From Thioclava pacifica DSM 10166 (lineage in GTDB: Bacteria > Pseudomonadota > Alphaproteobacteria > Rhodobacterales > Rhodobacteraceae): a stretch of DNA of 64,000 nucleotides. The DNA lies in contig NZ_AUND01000023.1 of the NCBI RefSeq assembly GCF_000714535.1, positions 62,001-126,000 on the forward strand, written 5' to 3'. A program made the translations under genes and the position numbers. Below are positions 37,218 to 46,326 of the stretch, piece after piece. The stretch's first letter is position 1, and every line of letters begins with the position of its first letter. A model generated the notes under the pieces. It saw nothing but the letters and a program-made list of their open reading frames with translations. It was not told the DNA's origin and searched no databases.

Positions 37218-39188
37218 ATGACCGACACGATGCCCGCCAAGGACAAGCCCTGGCTCTTCCGCACCTATGCAGGCCATTCCACGGCGAAGAAATCGAACGA
37301 GCTCTATCGCACCAACCTCTCGAAAGGGCAGACCGGTCTTTCGGTGGCCTTCGATCTGCCGACCCAGACCGGCTATGACAGCGATCACATCCTGTCGCGT
37401 GGCGAAGTGGGCAAGGTTGGCGTGCCCGTCTGCCATCTCGGCGACATGCGCGCGCTGTTCGATCAGATTCCGCTCGAGCAGATGAACACCTCGATGACGA
37501 TCAACGCGACCGCGCCCTGGCTGCTGTCGCTTTATATCGCCGTGGCCGAGGAACAGGGCGCGGATATCTCCAAGCTGCAAGGCACGGTGCAGAACGATCT
37601 GGTGAAAGAGTATCTCAGCCGCGGCACCTATATCTGCCCGCCCAAGCCCTCGCTCGCGATGATCACCGATGTCGCGGCCTATACGCGTGAGCATCTGCCG
37701 AAATGGAACCCGATGAACGTGTGTTCCTATCACCTGCAAGAGGCGGGGGCGACGCCCGAGCAGGAACTGGCCTTCGCGCTGGCGACCGCGATCGCGGTGC
37801 TCGACGATCTCAAGGGCAAGGTGCCCGCCGATCAGTTCCCGGCGATGGTGGGGCGGATCTCCTTCTTCGTGAACGCGGGCATCCGCTTCGTCACCGAGAT
37901 GTGCAAGATGCGCGCCTTCACCGAGCTCTGGGACGAGATCACCCGTGAGCGCTACGGCATCGAGGACGAGAAATTCCGCCGCTTCCGCTATGGCGTGCAG
38001 GTGAATTCGCTCGGCCTGACCGAGCAGCAGCCCGAAAACAACGTCTACCGCATCCTGATCGAGATGCTGGCGGTGACCCTGTCGAAGAACGCCCGTGCCC
38101 GTGCGGTGCAGCTGCCCGCCTGGAACGAGGCGCTCGGCCTGCCGCGCCCCTGGGATCAGCAATGGTCGCTTCGGATGCAGCAGATCATGGCCTATGAGAC
38201 CGATCTTCTGGAATATGGCGATCTCTTCGATGGCAACCCAGCCGTGACCGCGAAGGTCGAGGCGCTGAAGGACGGCGCGCGCGCCGAGCTGGAAACGCTT
38301 GATGGGATGGGCGGGGCGATCGCCGCGATCGACTACATGAAATCGCGCCTGGTGGAATCGAATGCCGCGCGGATCAACCGCATCGAGGCCGAGGAAACCA
38401 TCGTCGTCGGCGTGAACCGCTGGCAGCAGGGCGAGCCCTCGCCGCTGACCGCGGGCGATGGCGGCATCATGGTCGTCGATCCGGCGGTGGAGCAGGAGCA
38501 GATCAACCGCCTGAACGCCTGGCGCGCCGAGCGTGACGAGGCCGCCGTTCAGGCCGCGCTTTCGCAGCTCAAGTCGGATGCGAAAGCGGGCAAGAACATC
38601 ATGGAGGCCTCGATCGCCGCTGCGAAAGCCGGTGCGACGACCGGCGAATGGGCGGGTGTCATGCGCGCCGTTCACGGCGAATATCGCGGCCCGACCGGCG
38701 TCTCGCGTTCGCCCTCGAACCAGACCGCGGGGCTCGAAGATATTCGTGAAGCCGTGGATGCGGTCAGCACCCAGCTCGGCCGCCGCCTGAAATTCCTCGT
38801 CGGCAAGCCGGGCCTCGACGGCCATTCGAACGGGGCCGAACAGATCGCCTTCCGCGCCCGCGATTGCGGTATGGATATCACCTATGATGGTATCCGCCTG
38901 ACGCCCGAACAGATCGTCGCGAAAGCGATCGAGGACGAGGCGCATGTGGTGGGTCTCTCGATTCTTTCGGGCTCGCACATCCCGCTGATCGAGGAGCTGA
39001 TGGAGCGGATGCGTGGGGCCAGCCTCGATCATGTCCCGGTCGTCGTGGGCGGGATCATCCCCGACGAGGACGCGAAGAAGCTCTTGGGCTTCGGCGTGGC
39101 CCGCGTCTACACGCCCAAGGATTTCGAGCTGAACCGGATCATGATGGATATCGTGGCACTCGCGACCCCGGCGGGAAAGGCGGCCTGA
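37218..39188 (+). CDS. ecm: ethylmalonyl-CoA mutase, B12-dependent
   Basis: Ecm converts (2R)-ethylmalonyl-CoA to methylsuccinyl-CoA by a radical mechanism using adenosylcobalamin. The catalytic barrel (about 15-510) starts PWLFRTYAGHSTAKKSNELY, with SVAFDLPTQTGYDSDH near 46. The B12 domain (about 520-650) carries KPGLDGHSNGAEQI with the DxHxxG cobalamin-ligand motif near 534. The 656 residues match known Ecm rather than larger methylmalonyl-CoA mutases. ATG at 37218 has GGAGG 5 nt upstream; an in-frame ATG four codons earlier is worse placed. Confidence 0.95.
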   Translation: MTDTMPAKDKPWLFRTYAGHSTAKKSNELYRTNLSKGQTGLSVAFDLPTQTGYDSDHILSRGEVGKVGVPVCHLGDMRALFDQIPLEQMNTSMTINATAPWLLSLYIAVAEEQGADISKLQGTVQNDLVKEYLSRGTYICPPKPSLAMITDVAAYTREHLPKWNPMNVCSYHLQEAGATPEQELAFALATAIAVLDDLKGKVPADQFPAMVGRISFFVNAGIRFVTEMCKMRAFTELWDEITRERYGIEDEKFRRFRYGVQVNSLGLTEQQPENNVYRILIEMLAVTLSKNARARAVQLPAWNEALGLPRPWDQQWSLRMQQIMAYETDLLEYGDLFDGNPAVTAKVEALKDGARAELETLDGMGGAIAAIDYMKSRLVESNAARINRIEAEETIVVGVNRWQQGEPSPLTAGDGGIMVVDPAVEQEQINRLNAWRAERDEAAVQAALSQLKSDAKAGKNIMEASIAAAKAGATTGEWAGVMRAVHGEYRGPTGVSRSPSNQTAGLEDIREAVDAVSTQLGRRLKFLVGKPGLDGHSNGAEQIAFRARDCGMDITYDGIRLTPEQIVAKAIEDEAHVVGLSILSGSHIPLIEELMERMRGASLDHVPVVVGGIIPDEDAKKLLGFGVARVYTPKDFELNRIMMDIVALATPAGKAA

Positions 39189-39194
39189 GCGCGG

Positions 39195-39279
39195 CCGGGG
39201 GTTTCACACCCCCGGACCCCCGTGGGATATTTCGGGCAGTTGGAAACAGACCTTGTTTTCCAACTGCTGCAAATATCCC
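39195..39279. repeat. inverted copy of the GGGATATTT repeat after ecm
   Basis: A CCGGGGGT/ACCCCCGG hairpin (39195-39215) is followed by two 23-nt arms, 39224-39246 and 39257-39279, inverted and matching at 20 of 23 positions. Each arm contains GGGATATTT and CAGTTGGAAA. It starts 7 bp after the ecm stop and would form a strong stem-loop. It is the second inverted pair of the family described at 18105. Confidence 0.85.
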
Positions 39280-39365
39280 CGCCGGAGGCTCCCGAAGCGG
39301 CAAGCCGCGCGATGCTTCGGCCTTTCGCCCTTCCGCCCGCCATAGCGCGCGGGTAAGGTCGCGCC

Positions 39366-40907
39366 ATGACCACCCCCGCGATCCAGTTTTCCGATGACCA
39401 GGCCGAGGCCTGGGATGCCGTCGCCGCCGCTTTGGAGGCGGCCGGGGTCGATATTCTCGAAGGCAATTTGCGGCCCGAGGGTGGCGGCAATCGTGTGCTC
39501 TCGGTGATCGGCAAGGCGGGCTCGGGCAAGACGCTGTTGCTGGCCGAGCTTTACAAGGCGCTCGAGGCGGCGGGCGTCGATCTGGTTTCGGGTGATTTCG
39601 AGGGCAAGCGGCGCAAGGAGCGGCGCACGCTCGCGATCCTCGCACCAACGAACAAGGCGGCGAGCGTGTTGCGTTCGCGCGGGGTGCCGGCGACGACGAT
39701 CCACCGCATTCTGTACACGCCCGTTTACGACCCGGAATACGAGCGGCTCGCGGAATGGCTGACCGGGCAGGGAGAGCGCCCCAAGCCCGATCTTCTCAGC
39801 GAGATGGGCCTGACCGAGGAGGCGCTCGACCGGGCCAAGGCTTTCTACGATCTGCACAAGTCGATCCCGGCGGCGCTGGCTTCGGCAGGGCTGCGGGGCT
39901 CGGATTTCATCAATGGCTGGAAGCGGCGCGAAGACCCGCTCGATATCGGATTTGTCGACGAGGCCTCGATGCTCGACGAGCGGCAATTCGACGATCTGCG
40001 TGAGATCTTCCCGACGCTGGTGCTATTTGGCGATCCGGCACAGCTCGCCCCGGTGAACCAATCGGGCGAAATGGTCTTCGAGCGGCTGCCCGACAGCCGC
40101 AAACATATCCTGCATCGCATCCACCGGCAGGCCGAGGACAACCCGATCCTCGATCTTGCGCATATGCTGGGCGACGACAGCCTGACCTTCGAGCAGTTCG
40201 AGCGCGAGATCGAGAAGGCCGCGGCCAAGGACGACCGCGTCGTCTGGGCGGAGCGGGTGGAGAGCGATCTGATGGCGCGCTCGCCGGTGCTGGTCTGGCG
40301 CAACGCGACGCGGATCCGGCTGATCCATGCCTTCCGGGCCGCCCATTCCGCACCCGCCGACATGATGCTGCCGGGCGAGCCGCTGATCTGTGACGGGATC
40401 GAACTGCCGGTGAAGCATCGCAAGAAACGGATCGACCTGGAGGCGCGCGGGCTGATCAAGGGCGCGCAGGTGATCTATCTCGGCCCCGGCAAGAAGCCCG
40501 GTTTCTCGCGGCTGCATGTGATGGGGGCGGAGGACCCGCGGCTCTCGGCGGCCTCGATCGTGAAGATCGAGATGCCGGATGAGGAAGAGCCGTTCATCCC
40601 CTTTGCTGCCCGGATGGGGGCGACCTTCCTGCATGGCGCGGCGGTGACGATCCACAAGGCGCAAGGGTCTCAATGGGAGGATGTGCAGGTCTTCGCGCCG
40701 GATATTTACGCGGCCTATAGGGCAGGGCGGGTCGAGGCGGGCATTCCCCTGTGGAAGCGGCTCGCTTACGTGGCCATCACCCGGGCGCAGCATCGGCTTT
40801 TGTGGGTGGTGCGGGCGCGGCTGGCGCGGCCTTCGGTGCCCCTGTCTATCGACGATCTGCCGCGTGGGGGCGGGAAGCTGGAATTGCAGGCCGAGCCGCA
40901 GGAGTGA
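39366..40907 (+). CDS. ATP-dependent RecD-like DNA helicase
   Basis: This superfamily 1 helicase of 513 residues resembles RecD2/AAA_30-type proteins. Walker A VIGKAGSGKTLLLA is at 47-60, Walker B GFVDEASMLDERQF near 197, and motif III LFGDPAQLAPVNQ near 220. The C-terminal UvrD_C_2-type block is GAAVTIHKAQGSQWEDVQVF near 425, with YVAITRAQHRLLWV near 465. It lacks the N-terminal extension of RecD2 and is not linked to recBC. Such stand-alone helicases are common in this group, but their role is undefined. Confidence 0.88.
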   Translation: MTTPAIQFSDDQAEAWDAVAAALEAAGVDILEGNLRPEGGGNRVLSVIGKAGSGKTLLLAELYKALEAAGVDLVSGDFEGKRRKERRTLAILAPTNKAASVLRSRGVPATTIHRILYTPVYDPEYERLAEWLTGQGERPKPDLLSEMGLTEEALDRAKAFYDLHKSIPAALASAGLRGSDFINGWKRREDPLDIGFVDEASMLDERQFDDLREIFPTLVLFGDPAQLAPVNQSGEMVFERLPDSRKHILHRIHRQAEDNPILDLAHMLGDDSLTFEQFEREIEKAAAKDDRVVWAERVESDLMARSPVLVWRNATRIRLIHAFRAAHSAPADMMLPGEPLICDGIELPVKHRKKRIDLEARGLIKGAQVIYLGPGKKPGFSRLHVMGAEDPRLSAASIVKIEMPDEEEPFIPFAARMGATFLHGAAVTIHKAQGSQWEDVQVFAPDIYAAYRAGRVEAGIPLWKRLAYVAITRAQHRLLWVVRARLARPSVPLSIDDLPRGGGKLELQAEPQE

Positions 40908-40916
40908 GCTGAGGCA

Positions 40917-40951
40917 GACCCCGGTGGGGATATTTGGGGCCAAATCGAAGG
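40917..40951 (+). repeat. single-arm copy of the GGGATATTT repeat before an SDR gene
   Basis: ACCCCGGTGGGGATATTTGG continues as GGCCAAATCGAAGG, the family core in one orientation only. It ends 10 bp before the SDR start codon, and GGAGGAAG, the likely ribosome-binding site, follows directly. Confidence 0.7.
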
Positions 40952-40961
40952 GAGGAAGTCT

Positions 40962-41678
40962 ATGGGCGTGATGGTGGTGACCGGGGCGAGTGCCGGGATC
41001 GGGCGGGCCGTGGCCGAGCAGGCCCTGGCCAGTGGGTGGCAAGTGGCCTGTCTGGCGCGGTCTGAGGACAAGCTCGCCGAGGTTGCGGCGCAGGGCGATG
41101 GGCTGGCCGTGGCCTGTGATGTGAGCGACGAGGCGGCGGTGGGCCGGGCCTTCGCGCAGGTGGTGGCGCGGTTCGGGCGGATCGACGTGCTCTTCAACAA
41201 TGCCGGGATGTTCCCGCCGGCTGCCCTGCCCGACGAGGTGCAGATGGCCGATTGGGACGCCTGTATCGCAGTGAACCTGACGGGGATGTTCCTCTGTGCC
41301 CGCGCCGCTTTCGGGCAGATGCGGGGGCAGAGCCCGCGCGGGGGGCGGATCATCAACAATGGCTCGATCTCGGGGCAGGTGCCGCGCGCGAAATCGCTCG
41401 CCTATACGACCACCAAACATGCGATCAACGGGATGACGAAGCAGATCGCGCTCGACGGGCGCGAATTCGATATCGCCTGCGGGCAGATCGATGTCGGCAA
41501 TGCGCGCACGGGGTTGTTGGCAAACATGGATGCGGCGGCGACGAAGACCGCCGAGCCGACGATGGATGTGGGTGATGTGGCGCGCTCGGTCCTGCATATG
41601 GCCGCGCTGCCGCTCGAGGCCAATGTGCTCAACATGACTGTGATGGCGAGCGGGATGCCCTTCGTCGGACGCGGTTAA
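40962..41678 (+). CDS. short-chain dehydrogenase/reductase
   Basis: This is a 238-residue classical SDR, NAD(P)H-dependent. The cofactor motif TGASAGIGRAVAE is at 7-19 and NNAG at 79-82. The catalytic triad comprises Ser135 (NNGSISG), Tyr148 and Lys152 (AYTTTKHAI). The substrate is unknown. It is preceded by a repeat arm and GGAGGAAG. The stop codon overlaps the stop of the oppositely oriented TIGR02186-like gene on the shared tetranucleotide TTAA. Confidence 0.92.
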   Translation: MGVMVVTGASAGIGRAVAEQALASGWQVACLARSEDKLAEVAAQGDGLAVACDVSDEAAVGRAFAQVVARFGRIDVLFNNAGMFPPAALPDEVQMADWDACIAVNLTGMFLCARAAFGQMRGQSPRGGRIINNGSISGQVPRAKSLAYTTTKHAINGMTKQIALDGREFDIACGQIDVGNARTGLLANMDAAATKTAEPTMDVGDVARSVLHMAALPLEANVLNMTVMASGMPFVGRG

Positions 41679-42481
41679 CGCACGAAGCGGAAGATCGCGG
41701 CGGCCGCCCAGCCGGCAAACACGGCGAGCGCGAGCGACAGCAGCCCGTAAAGCGCTGCTTTCTGATGCGCGAGTGTGTAGAGCCAGCGTTCCAGGCCGAT
41801 CTTGCGCACCTCGATTGCGGATTGGTACTGGTCGACCAGTTTGCCGTCGCGCAGCAGGAAGATGCGGGTCTTGTAATCGCCCTCGGTGAGGTTTGCGGGC
41901 AGTTCGAAATCGGCGCGGAAGAGCGTGTTGTCGACGATATGAACACCGCCCGTTTCCATCTCGTAAAGCCCCTGACGTTCACGGATGCGCAGCAGGGCTT
42001 CGGTGAAGGGCTTGCTGTCCTCCACCTCGATCGGCCCGGAGAAGGCGCGCATCGCGAGCGGGATCGAAATGCGTTGCTGGGTGTCGACGCGCGGATCGAG
42101 AATCTCTTCGATCGGGCCGGAGGTCGCGACGGCGTAATAACTCGGCGCCGCAGCGACGCCTACCGAGGCCGTATTCACCCAGATGCCGAATTCGCGCGAT
42201 TTCTTGCGGATCGTCACGGGGCCCAGCGGGCCTTCCAGGGTCACGATCACCGCGAGTTTCTCATCGGTCGGTTCGGGGGCTTCACGTTTGACCGCGCCGT
42301 AAATCAGAATCTGTGAGCCGTCAAAGGAGGTGGTGATGCCGATATTGTCGCGGCTGAGCCCGGCTACGATCTGCTCGGGCGGGGCTTTGGTCGCTGTGGC
42401 GTCGGGCGTCGTCGCCTCCTGCGCCATGGCGGGCAGGGACGTCAGGGCAAGTGCGAGCGAGAGGAGCGTGGCGCGGATCAT
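41675..42481 (-). CDS. TIGR02186-like predicted membrane protein of alphaproteobacteria
   Basis: The 268-residue product has a cleavable signal peptide (about 1-20, ending AMAQ), a periplasmic domain (IVAGLSRDNIGITTSFDGSQ near 37 is the conserved start) and one C-terminal transmembrane helix (about 243-262). It fits TIGR02186, a conserved alphaproteobacterial family of unknown function usually encoded beside a TauE/SafE permease. Here it overlaps that permease gene by 4 bp. It may be a periplasmic partner of the permease; this is inference from linkage only. Confidence 0.85.
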   Translation of the reverse strand: MIRATLLSLALALTSLPAMAQEATTPDATATKAPPEQIVAGLSRDNIGITTSFDGSQILIYGAVKREAPEPTDEKLAVIVTLEGPLGPVTIRKKSREFGIWVNTASVGVAAAPSYYAVATSGPIEEILDPRVDTQQRISIPLAMRAFSGPIEVEDSKPFTEALLRIRERQGLYEMETGGVHIVDNTLFRADFELPANLTEGDYKTRIFLLRDGKLVDQYQSAIEVRKIGLERWLYTLAHQKAALYGLLSLALAVFAGWAAAAIFRFVR

Positions 42482-43398
42482 CCTTCCCCTCCCGTCGTAA
42501 TCGAGAACAGGTCATGCGGGCGCAAGATCAGGTCGAGCCCGAGCTTGGCCGCAACGATGATCACCAAAAGCGCCAGCAGGATGCGCAACTGCTCGGCCTT
42601 GAGCCGGGCGCCGAGTCGCGAGCCGATCTGCGCGCCGACAACCCCGCCGACGATCAGCAGGAGCGCGAGCATCACGTCGACCGTCTGGTTCGTGATCGCA
42701 TGCATCAAGGTCGTGAAGGCCGACACGAAGAGGATCTGGAACAGCGAAGTTCCGATCACGACCTTGGTCGGCATGTTCAGAAGGTAGATCATGGCCGGAA
42801 CCATGATGAAGCCGCCGCCCACACCCATGATCGCGGCGAGCACGCCAACCGCGATGCCGACCAGAAGCGGAGGGATCACCGAGATATAAAGACCCGAGGC
42901 GCGGAACTTGAACTTGAACGGCAGTTTGTGGACCCAGGTGTGCTGCACGCGCTTCTTGCGCACGCCGGTGCCTCTTCTCTGCTTTTGCAGGGTGCGCACC
43001 GCCTCTTGCAGCATCAGCAGGCCAATAAGCCCAAGGAAAACGACGTAGCAAAGCTGCACCGCGAGGTCGATCTGGCCAAGCTGGGTGAGCAGGTTGAACA
43101 CCCAGATACCGCCTGCCGAGCCAAGGATACCGCCCACCAGCAGCACCAGCCCCATCGGGATATCGACCGCCTTACGCTTGAGTTGCGCCAGCACGCCCGA
43201 GACCGACGACGCGACCACCTGGTTCGCGCCGGTCGCCACCGCCACCGAGGGCGGGATACCGATGAAGAACAGCAAGGGTGTGATCAGGAAGCCGCCGCCC
43301 ACGCCGAAGAGCCCCGAGAGCAGCCCGACGATGCCGCCAAGCCCCAGCAGGGTGAACATGTTGACCGAGACTTCGGCGATGGGCAGGTAGATCTGCAT
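42478..43398 (-). CDS. TauE/SafE family permease
   Basis: This is an eight-helix transporter of the TSUP family, whose members export sulfite or sulfonate-derived anions. Two homologous halves each carry a glycine-rich signature: GLLSGLFGVGGGFLITPLL near 25 and GVLAAIMGVGGGFIMVPAM near 181. A basic cytosolic loop with KQRRGTGVRKKRV joins the halves. ATG at 43398 (MQIYLPIAE) was chosen over an upstream in-frame start as the conserved beginning of the family in this group, though no good ribosome-binding site is seen. The TIGR02186-like gene is coupled. Confidence 0.88.
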   Translation of the reverse strand: MQIYLPIAEVSVNMFTLLGLGGIVGLLSGLFGVGGGFLITPLLFFIGIPPSVAVATGANQVVASSVSGVLAQLKRKAVDIPMGLVLLVGGILGSAGGIWVFNLLTQLGQIDLAVQLCYVVFLGLIGLLMLQEAVRTLQKQRRGTGVRKKRVQHTWVHKLPFKFKFRASGLYISVIPPLLVGIAVGVLAAIMGVGGGFIMVPAMIYLLNMPTKVVIGTSLFQILFVSAFTTLMHAITNQTVDVMLALLLIVGGVVGAQIGSRLGARLKAEQLRILLALLVIIVAAKLGLDLILRPHDLFSITTGGEG

Positions 43399-43477
43399 GG
43401 GCCGCACCGGCTGAGGAGGTTGCAACGTCTTTGCCCGCAAGGGCCTTCGGAGTCAAACCCCGCGCATGCGCGCGAGG

Positions 43478-44278
43478 TCACAACTGTTGCAGATATCGTC
43501 GGAGCACCCTTTCGAGCTTGGCCGCGCCCATCGGGGCGATCGCTTTGGTCTGCTCGTGGCTGATGTTCTCGTCTGCCATGCCCGCCCCCATATTGGTGAT
43601 CACCGAGACCGCCGCCACGCGTAACCCGAGAAAGCGAGCGAGGATCACTTCCGGAACGGTCGACATGCCCACCGCGTCGGCCCCGAAGATCTTCGCGGCG
43701 CGGATCTCGGCCGGGGTCTCGAAGCAGGGGCCGGAGAACCAGCAATAGACGCCTTCGGGCAGCGCGATCCCCTCGGCTTGCGCCGCGGCTTTCAGGCCTG
43801 CGCGGATTTCCGGATCATGTGCCTCGGTCAGCGGCACGAAGCGCGCGTCCGAGGGTTCGCCGATCAGCGGATTGTTCCCCGAGAAGTTGATATGGTCGTT
43901 CAGCATCATCAGCCCGCCCGGCTGGATGTCCTCGCGCAGGGAACCTGCCGCGTTGGTCAGCAGAAGGCTCTCGCAGCCCAACTCCTTCAGGATCTCCAGC
44001 GGCAGGCGCATCTCGGCGGGGTTGCCGTGCTCGTAGTAATGGACCCGGCCACCGAAGACCGCGACACGGACGCCTTCAAGCGTGCCGATCACCAGTTTCG
44101 GATTGTGGCCCGAGACCCCCGCATGCGGGAAGCCCGGCAGATCCGAGTAGGGGATCGCTGTGCCCTCGACCTCCTCGGCCAGATGGCCGAGGCCGGAACC
44201 AAGGATCAGACCGAGACGCGGGGCCTCGCTGCCCGCACGTTCGCGGATCAGGGCGGCAAGCTCAGCGCTCTTTGACAT
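43478..44278 (-). CDS. purine nucleoside phosphorylase
   Basis: This enzyme cleaves purine nucleosides with phosphate to base and ribose-1-phosphate. The sequence has LILGSGLGHLAEEVEG near 22 (phosphate loop), SGHNPKLVIG near 56, GRVHYYEHG near 76, NAAGSLREDIQPG near 107 and GMSTVPEVILAR near 206: the trimeric inosine/guanosine-type (PNP-II) family. ATG at 44278 gives 266 residues and overlaps the upstream permease gene by 17 bp. It is thus the enzyme at the end of the nucleoside-import operon, which fits purine salvage. Confidence 0.93.
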   Translation of the reverse strand: MSKSAELAALIRERAGSEAPRLGLILGSGLGHLAEEVEGTAIPYSDLPGFPHAGVSGHNPKLVIGTLEGVRVAVFGGRVHYYEHGNPAEMRLPLEILKELGCESLLLTNAAGSLREDIQPGGLMMLNDHINFSGNNPLIGEPSDARFVPLTEAHDPEIRAGLKAAAQAEGIALPEGVYCWFSGPCFETPAEIRAAKIFGADAVGMSTVPEVILARFLGLRVAAVSVITNMGAGMADENISHEQTKAIAPMGAAKLERVLRRYLQQL

Positions 44279-45227
44279 AGGGCTGTCCTCCGGCGCGCGG
44301 CGGGATCGCCTTGCCGATGAACCCGGCAAGGATGACCACGGTAAGAATATAGGGCACCGCCTGCATGAACTGGATCGGCAGGTTCACAACGCCCAGATCG
44401 ATATTCGGATAGCGGTTCGAGATCGCCTCCAGCAGGCCAAACAGCATCGTCGCGCCGAGCGCCGGAACCGGGCGCCATTTCGCGAAGATCAGCGCCGCCA
44501 GCGCGATATAACCGCGCCCTGCCGTCATCTCTTTCACGAAGCCCGCCGCGAGGCCGGTCGCGAGATAGGTGCCCGCGAGCCCCGCGAGCGCGCCGGTGAT
44601 TGCAACGGCGGTGTAGCGCAGGCGGATCACCGAGACCCCGGCGGTGTCGACCGATTCCGGGTTCTCGCCCACCGCGCGCAGGCGCAGGCCGAAGCGCGTG
44701 CGGAACAGCACCCACCATGTCAGTGGCACCATCGCAAAGGCGACATAGACGAGGATCGAATGGCCCGAGATCAGGTTGGAATAGATCTGCCCGATCACGG
44801 GCACATCCTTCACCGCCTCGGCGCCGGGCAGGGTGATCGGCTCGAACCGGCCATTGCCCGAAAGCTGCGGCGTGCGTCCGCCCTGCTGGAACCAGCTTTG
44901 CGCGATCAGCACCGTGAAGCCCGAAGCGAGGAAGTTCACTGCCACGCCCGAGATCAGTTGATTCCCACGGAAGGTGATCGAGGCGAGCCCGTGCACCATC
45001 GCGAGGCTCATCGAGCCGCCGATACCTGCAAGCAGCCCGAGCCATGCGTTGCCCGTGACAGCCGCAACGGCGCCGGAGAAGAAGGCTGCCATCAGCATCT
45101 TGCCCTCGAGCCCGATGTCGAAGATGCCCGCGCGTTCCGAGAACAGGCCCGCCAGGCAGGCCAGTAGCAGCGGCGTGCCCAGGCGTACGGCGCTATCGAG
45201 AATTTCGATGATCGTTGCGAAATCCAT
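44262..45227 (-). CDS. nucleoside ABC transporter permease (second permease)
   Basis: This is a 321-residue integral-membrane permease of the BPD_transp_2 (ribose/BmpA-type) family with about eight to ten helices. The motif GLRLRAVGENPESVDTAGV near 174 is the coupling loop for the ATPase. NAWLGLLAGIGGSMSLAMVHG near 61 is a family landmark. It lies one base after the first permease gene stop and overlaps the PNP gene. With the linked ATPase and BMP-type lipoprotein-like receptor it forms a purine nucleoside importer resembling YufOPQ/NupABC. Confidence 0.92.
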   Translation of the reverse strand: MDFATIIEILDSAVRLGTPLLLACLAGLFSERAGIFDIGLEGKMLMAAFFSGAVAAVTGNAWLGLLAGIGGSMSLAMVHGLASITFRGNQLISGVAVNFLASGFTVLIAQSWFQQGGRTPQLSGNGRFEPITLPGAEAVKDVPVIGQIYSNLISGHSILVYVAFAMVPLTWWVLFRTRFGLRLRAVGENPESVDTAGVSVIRLRYTAVAITGALAGLAGTYLATGLAAGFVKEMTAGRGYIALAALIFAKWRPVPALGATMLFGLLEAISNRYPNIDLGVVNLPIQFMQAVPYILTVVILAGFIGKAIPPRAGGQPYVKER

Positions 45228-45228
45228 C

Positions 45229-46326
45229 TCAGGCCTCCTTCTGGGCGTTGGCGCGGGCGACGAAGAAATGCTCGATCGGCGCGCGGAGCATGTTGTCGAA
45301 CGCTCCGGTGAAGAGGATCACAAGCGCCTGGATCACGGTGATCAGCTCGCGCGGGATCGTCGTTTCCAGCGCCAGCTCGCCGCCGCCTTGGTAAAGGAAG
45401 CCGAAGAGGATCGCCGCAAGGAACACGCCGACCGGGTGGTTACGTCCCATCAGCGCGACTGCGATGCCGATGAAGCCCGCCCCCTCGACCGAGTTCAGCA
45501 CGAGGCGGTGGCCCTGACCCATCACGTTGTTGATCGCCATAAGTCCCGCGAGCCCGCCCGAGATCAGCATCGCCACCATGATCACCTTCACCGGCGAAAT
45601 CCCGGCATAGCGCGCGGCCGTTTCCGAGCGTCCGAAGGCACGGATCTCGAAGCCGAGCTTGGTTCGCCAGATCAGGATCCAGACCAGCCAGCAGGCCAGA
45701 AGCGCGATGAAGAAGGAGACATTCGCAGGGACCGATTTCGAGAAGAACTGCCCGATCAGCGGCAGATCGTGGAAGGTCGGTAGATAGGTTTCCTTGGCAA
45801 ACCGGGCCGTCGCCGGGTCCATTGCGCCGCGCGGGCGCAACACGTTGACCAGCATGTAATTGAGAAGCGAGGCGCCGATGAAGTTGAACATGATCGTGGT
45901 GATCACGATATGGCTGCCGCGCTTGGCTTGCAGATAGGCGGGCACCGCGGCCCAGGCGGCGCCGAAAAGTGCCCCGCCGATCATCGCGGCGATCAGTGCG
46001 ATCGACCAATGCGGCCAGGGGAAGGCCAGCAGCACGAGCGCCACGCCGAGCCCGCCCAGCGTCGCCTGTCCCTCGCCGCCGATATTGAATTGGCTGGCGT
46101 GATAGGCGACGGCGACCGCGAGCCCGGTGAAGATGAAATTGGTAGCGTAATAGAGCGTGTAGCCCCAGCCATAGGGCGAGCCGAGCGCGCCCGAGACCAT
46201 GACCTTGATCGCCTTGATCGGATCTTCCCCGATCAGCAGGACAACGATGCCGGAAATGACGAAGGCGATCAGGAGGTTGAGGACGGGGATCAGGGCCACA
46301 TCGACCCATTTCGGTGTCTTTTCCAT
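45229..46326 (-). CDS. nucleoside ABC transporter permease (first permease)
   Basis: This 365-residue permease, paired with the next gene, has about ten hydrophobic helices. The coupling loop GFEIRAFGRSETAARYAGI lies near 227. NFIFTGLAVAVAYHASQFNIG near 62 is typical of YufP/NupB-type subunits. The ATG overlaps the ATPase stop as TGATG, so translation is coupled. Function is inferred from family and from the adjacent receptor and phosphorylase. Confidence 0.92.
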   Translation of the reverse strand: MEKTPKWVDVALIPVLNLLIAFVISGIVVLLIGEDPIKAIKVMVSGALGSPYGWGYTLYYATNFIFTGLAVAVAYHASQFNIGGEGQATLGGLGVALVLLAFPWPHWSIALIAAMIGGALFGAAWAAVPAYLQAKRGSHIVITTIMFNFIGASLLNYMLVNVLRPRGAMDPATARFAKETYLPTFHDLPLIGQFFSKSVPANVSFFIALLACWLVWILIWRTKLGFEIRAFGRSETAARYAGISPVKVIMVAMLISGGLAGLMAINNVMGQGHRLVLNSVEGAGFIGIAVALMGRNHPVGVFLAAILFGFLYQGGGELALETTIPRELITVIQALVILFTGAFDNMLRAPIEHFFVARANAQKEA

